A DNA stretch of 64,000 bases. Origin: Deinococcus marmoris (GTDB taxonomy: Bacteria > Deinococcota > Deinococci > Deinococcales > Deinococcaceae). The stretch lies in contig NZ_MSTI01000102.1 of NCBI RefSeq assembly GCF_001949125.1, forward strand, positions 7,501 through 71,500, given 5' to 3'. Both the position numbers and the translations under genes were made by a program. Each line of letters opens with the position of its first letter. The stretch's first letter is position 1. This document shows, in pieces, positions 45,161-56,958 of the stretch. The notes below the pieces were generated by a model, which saw nothing but the letters and a program-made list of their open reading frames with translations, did no database searches and was not told the DNA's origin.

Positions 45161-46972
45161 ATGACCACCGCCCCCACCGCCAAATCGGCTACCGCGCCGG
45201 ACCGCACCTTTGCTCTGACCAAACGGCTGTTTGCCTACAAGCCGGGCCTCTTTGCCTTCAATCTGTTCATGTGGGGCATGGTTCACGTTTCTCCCGCGCT
45301 GCTGGCGCTGGCGATCAGCCGCATTTTCGGGCAACTGGATCAGGCAGAGCTGCTTCGCAAGAGCGGCGCAGACACGGGCGCGGCCATCCTGGCGGCCTGG
45401 GTGTTCGTGGGGTGGTTCGCGCTGGTGCGGGCCAGCCGCTTTGGCATCTTCTACGGGGCGTTCCGGGCGTTCATCGAAATCTGGTACACCCTGGACGCGC
45501 TGCTGCGGCGCAATCTGCTGGGCTACCTGCTGACCGCCCGTGGTTCGCGCCGCCTGCCCGACACCCCCGCCGAGGCGGTCAGCCGCTTCCGCGACGACGT
45601 GGAGGACGTGGCCGGGTATGTGGAGGTCTGGATCGACAGCCTGGGCTTCGTGCTGTACTCGCTGGTGGCGATCACGCTGATGGCCCGCGTGGACCCGCTG
45701 ATCACCGTTCTGGTCTGCGCGCCGCTGCTGCTGATGGTGGCCTTTGTGCAGAAGCTCTCGCCCACCATCCGTTCTTACCGCCGCCGCATGCGCGAGGCCA
45801 CCGCCCGCGTGACCGACTTCATCGGTGAGACCTTCGGGGCCGTGAGCGCCGTCAAACTGGCCGCCCGCGAAGATGGCATGGTGGTCCACCTGCGCCATCT
45901 GGGCGAGACGCGCCGCCACGCCGCCCTGCGCGACGTGCTGCTGACCGAATTGATCCGGGGTGTCAACACCAACATGGTCAATCTGGCGGTGGGGCTGGTG
46001 CTGCTGCTGGGGGCCAACAAGATTCGCGGCGGCACGCTGGAAATCGCCGACTTCGTGCTGTTCATCGGTCTGCTGCCGCGCCTGACCGGGAGCATGGGCT
46101 TTTTTGGCGACGCGATTGCCCGCCACCGCCGCACCGGGGTCAGCTATGACCGCATGACGCGGTTGCTGCAAGACGCGCCCGATACGAACATCGTGGAACA
46201 CCACCCGGTTTACCTGCATGCCGGGCCACCCGCGCCGCCCGCCGCGCCGCCGGAACTGCCGCTGGAAGAATTGCGGGTGTCTGGCCTGACCGCCACCCAC
46301 GACAGCGGCCTGGGGGTGCGTGACGCCAGCTTCACCGTGCAACAGGGCGAATTTGTCGTCGTGACCGGGCGCATCGGCAGCGGCAAGAGTACGCTGCTGC
46401 GGGCGCTGCTGGGCCTGATTCCGGCGCAGTCCGGTACGGTGGAGTGGAATGGGCAGGTAGTCGTTGACCCGGCCACCTTTCTGGTGCCACCCCGCAGCGC
46501 CTACACCTCCCAGATTCCCAGTCTGTTCAGCGACAGCCTGCGCGAGAACGTGCTGAGCGGCAGCAGCGAGGACCGATTGGGCCGCGCCGTGCGCCTTGCT
46601 GTGCTGGAACCCGATCTGGCGCAGTTGCCGCAGGGCCTGGATACACCTGTGGGCGCACGCGGCGTCAAACTCTCCGGCGGGCAGATGCAGCGCACGGCGG
46701 TGGCGCGCATGCTGGCCAGGGACGCCGATCTGCTGGTCTTCGACGACGTGTCTAGCGCTCTGGACGCCCGCACCGAGGCGCAACTGTGGGACGGCCTGTT
46801 CAGCGAGACCGACGCCACCTGTCTGGTGGTCAGCCACCGCCGCGCCGCCCTGAGCCGCGCCGACCGCATTCTGCTGATGCAGGACGGACGCATCGTGGAT
46901 GAGGGGACGCTGGAGGGCTTGCTGGGGCGCAGCGAGGAAATGCGGGCGCTGTGGGCGGAACAACCCAGTTGA
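45161..46972 (+). CDS. Heterodimeric ABC exporter, subunit 2
   Basis: 603 residues. Permease helices in residues 20-310, then ATPase with Walker A GRIGSGKST, signature LSGGQMQR, and Walker B LLVFDDVSSALD in which the catalytic Glu is Asp; H-loop VVSHRR. Its signature completes the intact site of subunit 1, while its own Walker B faces the altered LSAGE of subunit 1. ATG 45161 is the first after the intergenic foldback; homology starts near RTFALTKRLFAYKPGL. A strong terminator follows. Confidence 0.9.
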   Translation: MTTAPTAKSATAPDRTFALTKRLFAYKPGLFAFNLFMWGMVHVSPALLALAISRIFGQLDQAELLRKSGADTGAAILAAWVFVGWFALVRASRFGIFYGAFRAFIEIWYTLDALLRRNLLGYLLTARGSRRLPDTPAEAVSRFRDDVEDVAGYVEVWIDSLGFVLYSLVAITLMARVDPLITVLVCAPLLLMVAFVQKLSPTIRSYRRRMREATARVTDFIGETFGAVSAVKLAAREDGMVVHLRHLGETRRHAALRDVLLTELIRGVNTNMVNLAVGLVLLLGANKIRGGTLEIADFVLFIGLLPRLTGSMGFFGDAIARHRRTGVSYDRMTRLLQDAPDTNIVEHHPVYLHAGPPAPPAAPPELPLEELRVSGLTATHDSGLGVRDASFTVQQGEFVVVTGRIGSGKSTLLRALLGLIPAQSGTVEWNGQVVVDPATFLVPPRSAYTSQIPSLFSDSLRENVLSGSSEDRLGRAVRLAVLEPDLAQLPQGLDTPVGARGVKLSGGQMQRTAVARMLARDADLLVFDDVSSALDARTEAQLWDGLFSETDATCLVVSHRRAALSRADRILLMQDGRIVDEGTLEGLLGRSEEMRALWAEQPS

Positions 46973-46986
46973 ACGGTTGACGCAAA

Positions 46987-47024
46987 AGGCGCGCATCCCC
47001 GAGCAGGATGCGCGCCTCTTTTTT
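46987..47024 (+). terminator. Terminator of the heterodimeric ABC operon
   Basis: Perfect 12-bp stem AGGCGCGCATCC (46987-46998) with GGATGCGCGCCT (47006-47017), then CTTTTTT. Confidence 0.93.
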
Positions 47025-47039
47025 GCCTTCCGTAGCCTC

Positions 47040-47175
47040 ATACGAAATCCGATTGAGAGGTGTTGGAAACACCTGGAAATCCGAACGGAGTGAGCAGGAG
47101 AGAAACGGGTTCCGGGCGTGGAGTGTAGGAATCGGCGCTGTCCCGATTTCTGCACGAAACAGACGGAATAAGTAT
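47040..47175. repeat. MITE-like repeat, family A, copy 4 (short)
   Basis: 136 bp from ATACGAAATCCGATTGAG to CGGAATAAGTAT. Left palindrome GGTGTTGGAAACACC and right block GGAATCGGCGCTGTCCCGAT are intact, but the central GCGTCCTCATGGGCG block is missing and the right end has decayed (AATAAGTAT for AATCCGTAT). Ends 4 nt from the stop of the convergent bamA gene. Confidence 0.82.
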
Positions 47176-47179
47176 CAGC

Positions 47180-49798
<2,619 letters not shown>

Positions 49799-50088
49799 TC
49801 TTCTCCTAGTTTCGCACATCTCTGAACTCGCCCTGACCGCACAAATGCCCGCAAATGGGCACGGGCAGAGCAGGGCTGGGGGCCGGATGAGGCGGTCACT
49901 GCGTCCACAGTTGCTGCTCGGCCCCTGAGAAGGGTGAAGATCGGGTGCGTCACGGTGAAAATGGCCCTCTGGCGGCGCGGTTCAGGGGGTTTGTACTTGA
50001 GCCGTGTGCCGGGGTGGAGGACAATGGAGGGATGTCCTGTCTACAGTTGGTATTTGTTTGAAAGGCCCGGCTGACAGTGGGGTGTCTG
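49799..50088. other. Upstream region of bamA, no gene seen
   Basis: About 290 nt with only the bamA ribosome site (minus strand) and a small palindrome GCCCGCAAATGGGC near 49847. No convincing promoter pair or open frame with homology was found. Confidence 0.5.
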
Positions 50089-50290
50089 GGGTGGCTCCCA
50101 CGGCTAACCCCTCTGCTTCGCAGCTTTGCAAGTCAGTCCGCTTCGCGGCCAGCTCCCCTCTCCTGCGGAGCTTTGCAAGTCAAGGGGAGCCAAGAGTGGG
50201 TTACTGGCTGGGCAATTCCACGACTCTTGCCTCCCTTCTAAGGGGAGGTCCCCCGAAGGGGGGGAGGGGTCAAACCGTGGAAGCCACCCC
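50089..50290. repeat. Dispersed foldback repeat, family B, copy 3
   Basis: Outer inverted ends GGTGGCTCCCACGG (50090) and CCGTGGAAGCCACC (50275). The body contains CCCCTCTGCTTCGCAGC, CTTCGCGGCCAGCTCCCCTC, GGGAGCCAAGAG, CTTGCCTCCCTTCTAAGGGG. Compared with copy 1 it has an internal duplication of the GGAGCTTTGCAAGTCA segment. Confidence 0.75.
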
Positions 50291-50329
50291 CCAACACCGC
50301 CCGCAAACTCTCGCTCCCAGGTCCACCCC

Positions 50330-50998
50330 ATGAGTCTCCCCGAAGTCGTCGCCCACCTGCGGGCGCTGGAGGCCGAAGCTGGGCGCGAGGCAGGCAGCGC
50401 CAAACTGGTGGCCGTGACCAAGGGCCAGACCCTGGAGAGTATCGAACGTCATGTGCTGGCCCACGGCACCTACCCGCTGGGCGAGGGCCGCGCCCAGGAA
50501 CTGCGAGACAAGGCCGCCGAACGGCCCGCCTCTCAATATCCTGGCTGGGAGTGGCATTACATCGGCCCCCTCCAGCGCAACAAGATCAAATACCTGCGCC
50601 CGGTCACGCTGGTTCACGCCATCGAGGCCGTGTGGCAGGCCGAGGCCATCGCGGAGGCGGCGCAGAAGTGGGGCCACGCGCCGGACCTGCTGCTGCAACT
50701 GCACAACGGCGAGGAGCAAAAGCACGGCGTTCCGGCAGACGAACTGGCGGAGACCCTGAAAAGCGTGCGCGAGACGGGCCTGACCGTGCGCGGCCTGATG
50801 GTCATGGCCCCCGAATTCGGTGAGGACCTGACGCAGGCCGAGACCGAAACCCGTATTCTGCGCCTGTTTACCGACACGGCGCGGCATGCCCACGATCTGG
50901 GCCTGAGTGAACTGAGCATGGGCATGAGTGGCGATTACCCGCTGGCCGTGCGCGCAGGAGCCACCCTGGTGCGGGTGGGAAGGAGCCTCTTTACATGA
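50330..50998 (+). CDS. YggS-family pyridoxal-phosphate homeostasis protein
   Basis: 222 residues, PLP-binding TIM barrel of the PLPBP/YggS family. KLVAVTKGQ holds the PLP lysine, [11 protein letters not shown] the conserved loop, and [27 protein letters not shown] the phosphate-binding end. It buffers PLP in the cytoplasm and has no known catalytic turnover. In many bacteria it lies beside cell-division genes, and here it overlaps divIVA by 4 nt (ATGA). Start ATG 50330 follows a family B repeat. Confidence 0.93.
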   Translation: MSLPEVVAHLRALEAEAGREAGSAKLVAVTKGQTLESIERHVLAHGTYPLGEGRAQELRDKAAERPASQYPGWEWHYIGPLQRNKIKYLRPVTLVHAIEAVWQAEAIAEAAQKWGHAPDLLLQLHNGEEQKHGVPADELAETLKSVRETGLTVRGLMVMAPEFGEDLTQAETETRILRLFTDTARHAHDLGLSELSMGMSGDYPLAVRAGATLVRVGRSLFT

Positions 50999-51846
50999 CT
51001 GACCTGACCCGATCTGACCCCGCCCGAGACCTGAACCCTGAACCGTCTTCCGAGCTGACCCCCGGCACCACCGCCCGCCGCGATTCCAACCGCCTGACCC
51101 CGCTGGACATTCGACATCAGGAATTTCCCGGCAGATTTGGCGGCTACCGTCGTGACAGCGTGCGGACCTTCCTGGCCCAGGTTTCCGACGAGCTGGAGGC
51201 CGTGCTGGGCGAGCAACTGCGTGGGCGCGAGACACGCACTCGGCTGGAGCGAGAGCTGGAGGAACTGAAAGCCTCCCAGGACCAGATTCGCCGCGCCGTG
51301 GTGGCCGCCGAGCAGATGGGCCACGACATGCGCCAGAATGCCAGCAAGGAAAGCGAGCTGATCGTGGCCCACGCCAACGCCCAGGGCGAGAGCATGCTGC
51401 GCGAGGCCCAGGCCCGCAACGTGGAATTCGAGGCCCAGCACGGCGCACGCATGACCGCGCTGGAGGCCACCTTCCACGCCCGTTTCGCCGATCTGGAGCG
51501 CGACCACCACCAGTTGCTGCTGGAGCGCGAGCGCGTGCAGACCGAGCGGATTAATGCCCTGGAGCGCGATTTCAACGAGCGCCACACCGAATACACCTCG
51601 CGGCTGGCCGGGGCACGGCAGGAATACACCCAGTTTCTGAGCGGCTATCGCGCGCTGATGACCTCCTTTTCCGATCTGTCGGCCCGCCACGTACTGCCCG
51701 AGGACATGGCCCTGCCCGTTTCCGGGCTGCCCAGCCAGCATCTCAAGGGCCAGGGCCGGGCGCAGAACAAGGAATTGCCCAGCGCAGACTCTGAAAAAGA
51801 GGTGGAGAAGGACACGGCGTTGCTCGACGGACACCAGTTTCTGTAA
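50995..51846 (+). CDS. DivIVA-domain coiled-coil protein
   Basis: 283 residues. A disordered N-terminal 35 residues precede the DivIVA membrane-curvature motif [20 protein letters not shown] (residues 35-54); residues 60-225 are a long coiled coil with strong heptads ([36 protein letters not shown]); the C-terminus is acidic. Expected at division septa or poles, organising chromosome segregation and septum placement. Overlaps both neighbours: ATGA with yggS upstream, TAATG with the P450 downstream. Confidence 0.9.
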   Translation: MTDLTRSDPARDLNPEPSSELTPGTTARRDSNRLTPLDIRHQEFPGRFGGYRRDSVRTFLAQVSDELEAVLGEQLRGRETRTRLERELEELKASQDQIRRAVVAAEQMGHDMRQNASKESELIVAHANAQGESMLREAQARNVEFEAQHGARMTALEATFHARFADLERDHHQLLLERERVQTERINALERDFNERHTEYTSRLAGARQEYTQFLSGYRALMTSFSDLSARHVLPEDMALPVSGLPSQHLKGQGRAQNKELPSADSEKEVEKDTALLDGHQFL

Positions 51847-53096
51847 TGTCCGGCGAGAATCTCCCGCAGTTCCGTTTGCCTGTTGCAGACCCGGATTTCG
51901 TCCAGAACCCTTACCCGCTGCTGGCCGAATTAAGAGATTCAATGCCAGTTTTCTTCGACCCAGACATGAACCGGGTGGTCCTGACCCGTTACGCTGACAT
52001 CAGCGTGGTGCTGCGCGACAAACGCTTTGGGCGCAGCGCCCTGCACCGTTACTCGCGCGATGAGCTGGGCTGGCCGCCGCCGGACCCCGCGCAGGCGCAG
52101 TTCGACGCCTTCAACGGCAACCATCTGCTGGATTCTGAGCCGCCCAAGCACACGCGCCTGCGCTCTCTGGTGGGGCTGGCCTTCACGCCGCGCCGGGTGG
52201 AGGGCCTGCAAGCACGGATCGAGGCGATTCTGGCTGGGCAGTTGCGCGGACTGGGGGCATCTGGTGCCTTCGATCTGGTGGCCGATTACGCCGAATCACT
52301 GCCCGTCACCGTGATCGCCGAATTGCTGGGCGTGCCGGAAGAACACCGCGCCCTGCTGCGCCCGTGGTCCGCCGCCATCGTCCGGCTGTACGAGCCGAGT
52401 GCCGGGCCGCAGGCACAGGCCGAAGCCGAACGCGCCGTGCTGGAGTTCAGCGCCCTGCTGCGTGACCTGAGTCAGCAGCGCCGCCGTCAGCCGCAGGACG
52501 ATCTGATCACCGCCTTCGTGCAGGCCGAGCAGGAGGGGGACCGTCTGAGTGAGCAGGAATTGATCGACACCTGCATCCTGCTGTTGAACGCCGGGCATGA
52601 GGCCAGCGTCAATGGTCTGGCGGCGGGCGTGCTGGCGCTGCTGCGGAACCGGGACCACTGGGACGCACTTGTAGAGGCGGCCCCGCGTGAGGACAGTCTG
52701 CCCATCTTCCGCCGCGCCATCGAGGAACTCCTGCGCTTCGACACGCCGCTCCCGATGTTCGAGCGCATCGTGTTGGAGCCTCTGGAATTGCATGGCGCGG
52801 CGTTGAAGCCAGGAGACCGTGTTTCGCTGCTGTATGCCAGTGGCAACCGCGATCCGCTCAAATTCGATCAGCCGGACGCGCTGAACCTGGGCCGCGATCC
52901 CAACCCGCATCTGACCTTTGGGCTGGGCATCCATTACTGCCTGGGTGCGCCGCTGGCCCGGCTGGAACTGGCCCTGAGCCTGCGGGCGCTGTGCCGCGCC
53001 TTGCCGGGGCTTCGGCTGGCAAACCCCGACGAGCCGGGCCAGTACACCGGGGGCTTTGTGATTCGCGGGCTGGCGCGGCTGGACGTTATCGGCTGA
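51846..53096 (+). CDS. Cytochrome P450
   Basis: 416 residues, soluble bacterial P450. Heme loop FGLGIHYCLG with Cys365 as the iron ligand, K-helix EELLR, and the I-helix segment NAGHEAS at residues 248-254. The usual acid-alcohol pair is E-T; here Glu252 is followed by Ala253 and Ser254, so the conserved Thr is missing, as in P450eryF. The gene starts at the TAATG overlap with divIVA, an unusual partner. Substrate unknown; redox partners not in the window. Convergent with the TPR gene, overlapping by 11 nt. Confidence 0.92.
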   Translation: MSGENLPQFRLPVADPDFVQNPYPLLAELRDSMPVFFDPDMNRVVLTRYADISVVLRDKRFGRSALHRYSRDELGWPPPDPAQAQFDAFNGNHLLDSEPPKHTRLRSLVGLAFTPRRVEGLQARIEAILAGQLRGLGASGAFDLVADYAESLPVTVIAELLGVPEEHRALLRPWSAAIVRLYEPSAGPQAQAEAERAVLEFSALLRDLSQQRRRQPQDDLITAFVQAEQEGDRLSEQELIDTCILLLNAGHEASVNGLAAGVLALLRNRDHWDALVEAAPREDSLPIFRRAIEELLRFDTPLPMFERIVLEPLELHGAALKPGDRVSLLYASGNRDPLKFDQPDALNLGRDPNPHLTFGLGIHYCLGAPLARLELALSLRALCRALPGLRLANPDEPGQYTGGFVIRGLARLDVIG

Positions 53097-53760
53097 AGTC
53101 TCGCCACCACACCGCCGCCAGTTCGCCGTCTGCCGCCTGGGCCTCTGCCTCGGCGTGCATCTCCAGAGCAAAGAGCGCAAGCACGCGGGCCGGGCTGCGC
53201 GCGAGGCTGCGGTCCAGGGCTTTCTGCGCCGTTCGTGTGCCTTTGTGTCCGCCCAGACGCAGTTGCGCGTGGGCCAGCACCGCCAGCAGGTGGGCGTCAC
53301 TGGGCTGCCCGGTGCCCTCGGCCACTTTCAAACCTTCAGCCAGGGCGCGCAGGGCCGCGTGGGGCTGAGGCAAAAGCTGCTCACCGTGCAGGGTGGCAGC
53401 GGCGATCACGGCCCAGACATCGCCCTCCTGCCGGGCCAATTCAAGTGCGTTCGTAGTTTCAGCCTCCGCCCGTGCGTCCGCGAGTTGCCACAGGGCGCGG
53501 GCGCGCAGGGCAGCGGGACGGGCGGTGCCGGGCAACGCTTTCAGCAGATGCAGCGCGCTCCTGGATTCTCCCACCCGCAATAACGCTGCCGCGTGCGTCA
53601 GCGGGTCCGCCTGTGCCCACAGCGCGGCGAGGCGGGGGCGGCCCAGTCGCAGGGCCAGCCTCGCCGCCTCGGGTTGCTCGTGCAGGGGCACTGCGCCGAA
53701 GAAACTCGCGGGGTCGCCGCGTTCCAGCGCCGTTCTCAATTCATCCTGCGCGTCAGCCAT
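53086..53760 (-). CDS. TPR-like hypothetical protein
   Basis: 224 residues, almost all alpha-helical and Ala/Leu/Arg-rich, with helix pairs such as EAARLALRLGRPRLAALWAQ, ALRARALWQLADARAEAET and DAHLLAVLAHAQLRLGGHKG that look like degenerate tetratricopeptide repeats. No signal peptide or catalytic motif. Likely a protein-protein interaction protein; partner unknown. Single gene. Confidence 0.65.
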   Translation of the reverse strand: MADAQDELRTALERGDPASFFGAVPLHEQPEAARLALRLGRPRLAALWAQADPLTHAAALLRVGESRSALHLLKALPGTARPAALRARALWQLADARAEAETTNALELARQEGDVWAVIAAATLHGEQLLPQPHAALRALAEGLKVAEGTGQPSDAHLLAVLAHAQLRLGGHKGTRTAQKALDRSLARSPARVLALFALEMHAEAEAQAADGELAAVWWRDFSR

Positions 53761-53800
53761 AGCGGACGCAGGATAACCCGGCCTCGGGGCGACGTTTCGC

Positions 53801-54004
53801 TTATGCGCTCAGCGCAAGGTCCAGGCCCAGGAAACGCCACAGGGCGCGGCGCGGCACCCGCAGACCGCTGGGATGCTCGACTGCGCCCAGACGGCCATCG
53901 CGAATCCAGCGGCGCACGGTGCGTTCATGGGTGCCGGTGAAATCGGCGACCTGGCGGACTTTCAGGAGCATGGGCAGGCTGTGGAACTGGTCTGAAAGGG
54001 TCAT
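53801..54004 (-). CDS. Small helix-turn-helix DNA-binding protein
   Basis: 67 residues. KVRQVADFTGTHERTVRRWI followed by DGRLGAVEHPSGLRVPRRAL is a MerR/excisionase-type winged helix-turn-helix with its wing. GGAGG lies before the ATG at 54004. Small size suggests a simple repressor or recombination accessory factor, but no integrase or attachment site is seen nearby. Target unknown. Confidence 0.75.
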   Translation of the reverse strand: MTLSDQFHSLPMLLKVRQVADFTGTHERTVRRWIRDGRLGAVEHPSGLRVPRRALWRFLGLDLALSA

Positions 54005-54518
54005 GGTGGACCTCCCAAAAAGAGCGCGGGGCCGCCACATGGCCAGCCCCAGACAGAATTTGATTTCAGTGTTCAGGCCCCGGTGCGTCCCAGGCCAGGT
54101 CAAAACAGCGCCGCCGCCCGGCCCGACGCCCAGCGGGGGCGCGGTCAGGGAATAAGCCTCGGTGCGTTTCAACTTGCGCGGAGCGTAGCACGCCGCACGT
54201 CAACTGCGGGTCAGCCCCCGGCGGGTGTACTGTCTGGAATCCTCTGAAAAAAGGCGGCCTGGAAACACCGTCTGGAAAGCAAGCGGGAGCCAGCCTTCCA
54301 CCCGAATTCCAGGGTGCCGCATGCACGCGGAATGTCTTTGCGGAGTCTTGATTCTCGGTGAACTCCAGGCAGATGTGAACATCGAAACAACCTGTCTGGC
54401 AGAGGCGTTCGGCCTGTTCTGTTGTCGGCGGTCTGCCCCGTCTGCGGTGGGGCCACTCCACAACACCACGGCGCAAAAAACCCGGCCTTCCCGGTCCGGC
54501 GCGCTACCCTTTTCCCCA
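54005..54518. other. 514-nt region with no recognised gene
   Basis: Several frames are open through here but their products are low-complexity Arg/Pro-rich and have no ribosome site. The stretch 54225-54420 is less GC-rich than the neighbourhood and contains CTGGAAACACCGTCTGGAAA. It may carry the promoter of the DUF554 gene; I cannot place one with confidence. Confidence 0.5.
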
Positions 54519-55295
54519 ATGAGTCTTCTCGCACAACTGTCGGGCACTTTCGTGAACGTGGGGACCGTGCTGCTGGGCACGTTGCTGGGCCTGACCGTGG
54601 GGGGGCGGCTGCCCGCGCGCACGCAGCGCTCGCTGTTGCAGACCCTGAGTCTGGTCACGCTGTTCATCGGGCTGGATATGGCGGGCAGCCTGAACAAGGT
54701 TTCGGCGGGCAGCATTCCGGGCGTGATCCTGGCGCTGGTCAGTCTGGCGGCGGGCGTGGTGATCGGCGAGGCGCTGGGCATCGAGGAGGGCCTGAACCGT
54801 CTGGGCGAGGTTCTCAAGAAACGGTTCAGGGGCGAGGGCCGCTTCACGGAGGGCTTCGTGGCGGCCAGCCTGCTGTTCTGCGTGGGGCCGCTGACCTTCG
54901 TGGGCGGGTTGCAGAATGGCCTGACGGGCGACGCCTCCAGTTACATCCTGAAAAGCACGCTGGACGGCATTGCCTCGCTGGCGCTGGCGGGCGCATACGG
55001 CATCGGCGTGGGCTTCAGCGTCATTACGGTACTGATCGTGCAGGGCGGCATCAGTCTGGCTGCCGGGGCGTTCGCCGCCACGCTGCTGGGCGGCGCGGAC
55101 CCCGAAACACTCAAGACCAATGCCTACGTGCTGATGCTGACCGGGGCGGGTGGCCTGACCATCATCGGGATCAGTTGGAACCTGATGCTGGCCGGGCTGG
55201 GCATGGAGGACAAACGTGTGCGCGTGGCGAGCATGCTCCCGGCGCTCTTGCTGGCCCCGCTGGCGCTGTGGGTGGCCGGGCTGATCGTTCGGTAA
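54519..55295 (+). CDS. DUF554 membrane protein (YdfK-like)
   Basis: 258 residues with about seven membrane helices. FVNVGTVLLGTLLGLTVGGRLP at the start, FCVGPLTFVGGLQNGLTGD in the middle (the conserved DUF554 signature) and ending LLLAPLALWVAGLIVR. Cytoplasmic-membrane protein of unknown transport function. ATG 54519 is chosen because the first helix begins at once; the open frame continues upstream without homology. Confidence 0.88.
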   Translation: MSLLAQLSGTFVNVGTVLLGTLLGLTVGGRLPARTQRSLLQTLSLVTLFIGLDMAGSLNKVSAGSIPGVILALVSLAAGVVIGEALGIEEGLNRLGEVLKKRFRGEGRFTEGFVAASLLFCVGPLTFVGGLQNGLTGDASSYILKSTLDGIASLALAGAYGIGVGFSVITVLIVQGGISLAAGAFAATLLGGADPETLKTNAYVLMLTGAGGLTIIGISWNLMLAGLGMEDKRVRVASMLPALLLAPLALWVAGLIVR

Positions 55296-55517
55296 ATCCT
55301 CTTCTTACCGCTCAGTGCTGACCAGAGAGAAACCACGGAGATGCAGGCTTGAGGACGGCGCTGATGCGTCGGCAGCCTCCCGTCTCTTGCCAGCCCTGCT
55401 TTCCTGACTGGAGTTAATGGTCGCGGCCTATCAGTGCCTCGTCAGATTCAGCCCGTACCTTACGCACATTCAAGTTACGAGCAGCACACGCCCACTCTGA
55501 TCATCAGGAGGCCCGAC

Positions 55518-56696
55518 ATGTCCAACCTCAAGCGCATTTCCACCCTGACCGCCCTGCTGGGCCTGACCGTTTCCAGTGCCAGTGCGGGTGACGCACAGCT
55601 CAGTGCCCAGAGCATCATCGTCAACCCCTCGCAGCCAGAATTAAACGTGCAGGTCTGGACGAACCGCGATGCCAGCGGCACCGGGAACCCCGTGTACCAG
55701 ATCGGCGAGCGCATCAGCGTGGGTGTCAAGACCAACGCGGACGCCTACATCTACCTGTTCAACGTGAACGCGGACGGCAACATCGATCTGTTCTTCCCTA
55801 ACAGGTACGAGGCCAGCAACTATGTCCAGGCGGGCACACGGGTCTTTCCGGCGGGCGGCGCGAACTACGGCCTCAGCGTCGGCGGCCCCAACGGGCAGGA
55901 CAAGTTGCTGGCCGTGGCAAGCACCACCGAACTGAGCCTGGACGACATCGCCACCTTCGAGGGACAGCAGAACTTCGCCACCGTCAGCGTGCAGGGTCAG
56001 GACGGACTGGCGCAGGCGCTGAGTGTCGTGGTCAACCCGCTGCCCGACAACGCCTGGGTCACCGACACCGCCTTTTTCCGGGTGGGCAACACGGTGCAGA
56101 CGCCGCAGCCGCAGCCCACGCCCGCCGCGCAGATTCAGCCCGGCCAGCGCCAGGACGGCTCCTTCGACGGCGCGATGGTGGACGCCTACAGCCGTTTAAA
56201 GGGCGACGAGTCGCTGGGCCAGGCCACCACCTACGCTGCGGCGTGGGGTGACGGCTGGTGGCAGAAATTCAACGGCATCGGCGCATACGGCGACGCGGCT
56301 TTGCTGCACGCCAACGGCAGCAGCCGCTCATATTCGGTGCATGGCCGCCTGCTGGCCCGCTACCTGTCGCTGGCCCAGGCCGAGAACGGCGCAACCCGCC
56401 CCCCCAGCCGTCTGGGCTGGGCCGCCGGAGACGAGAAAGTCATCCCCCAGAACCTTTACGGTACTACTGGCCTCTACGGCTTTTTTCAGAACGGCGCACT
56501 GTACGACTCGCAGAAATACGGCACCTTCTGGCTGACTGGCCCGGTCCTCAAGTCCTACCAGGGGCTGGGCGGCAGCGGCAGCTTCCTCGGGTTTCCCACC
56601 CGCGATCAGTTCATGCAAAACGGGGTCTGGGCCGCCGATTTCGAGGGTGGCAGCATCCGCACCGTGAACGGCGTTCCCAGGATTTACCGCAAGTGA
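55518..56696 (+). CDS. Exported DUF4384 protein with LGFP-like C-terminus
   Basis: 392 residues. Signal peptide (ISTLTALLGLTVSSASAG); residues 45-180 are DUF4384 (YQIGERISVGVKTNADAYIYLFNVNADGNIDLFFPN), a domain of surface and secreted proteins that forms a beta sandwich; a Pro/Gln linker; and a C-terminal domain with LGFP-repeat-like SFLGFPTRDQFMQNGVWAADFEGG, found in cell-wall-associated proteins. AGGAGG at 55506-55511 fixes ATG 55518. The gap upstream (55296-55517) shows nothing else certain. Confidence 0.82.
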   Translation: MSNLKRISTLTALLGLTVSSASAGDAQLSAQSIIVNPSQPELNVQVWTNRDASGTGNPVYQIGERISVGVKTNADAYIYLFNVNADGNIDLFFPNRYEASNYVQAGTRVFPAGGANYGLSVGGPNGQDKLLAVASTTELSLDDIATFEGQQNFATVSVQGQDGLAQALSVVVNPLPDNAWVTDTAFFRVGNTVQTPQPQPTPAAQIQPGQRQDGSFDGAMVDAYSRLKGDESLGQATTYAAAWGDGWWQKFNGIGAYGDAALLHANGSSRSYSVHGRLLARYLSLAQAENGATRPPSRLGWAAGDEKVIPQNLYGTTGLYGFFQNGALYDSQKYGTFWLTGPVLKSYQGLGGSGSFLGFPTRDQFMQNGVWAADFEGGSIRTVNGVPRIYRK

Positions 56697-56904
56697 GCTG
56701 AACCCCCTGACCTGATCCTCCCAATCTGACCCCCTGCGCCGGGCGTGACTGGACACCCAGTTCGTGACCCCATGCCCGGCACTCTTTTTCCCAGCCCCGC
56801 ACCACGGGCCGGGTTCCAATCGGCGCGCTCTTAAGGGCAAACGATCTGCCCCGGCGCAACTTTCACTCAACCTCTCCCCGATACAGACATTCAGGCAACA
56901 GGCA

Positions 56905-56938
56905 GAAAGCCCCCGACTCCGTGGCGAGTACGGGGGCT
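56905..56938 (-). terminator. Terminator of the nspC-deaminase operon
   Basis: On the minus strand AGCCCCCG (56938-56931) pairs with CGGGGGCT (56915-56908), followed by TTTCTG. Also a plausible hairpin for the plus-strand DUF4384 transcript. Confidence 0.65.
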
Positions 56939-56958
56939 GCGTGCTGTTCTGGATGCGC

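Noticed and set aside
44867..47155. 762-codon antisense frame across the second ABC gene
   Set aside because: Low-complexity product, no ribosome site, full overlap with a well-supported exporter gene.
53801..54004. Excisionase of an integrated element
   Set aside because: The HTH protein has the right size, but there is no integrase, no attachment repeat and no gene-content change around it.
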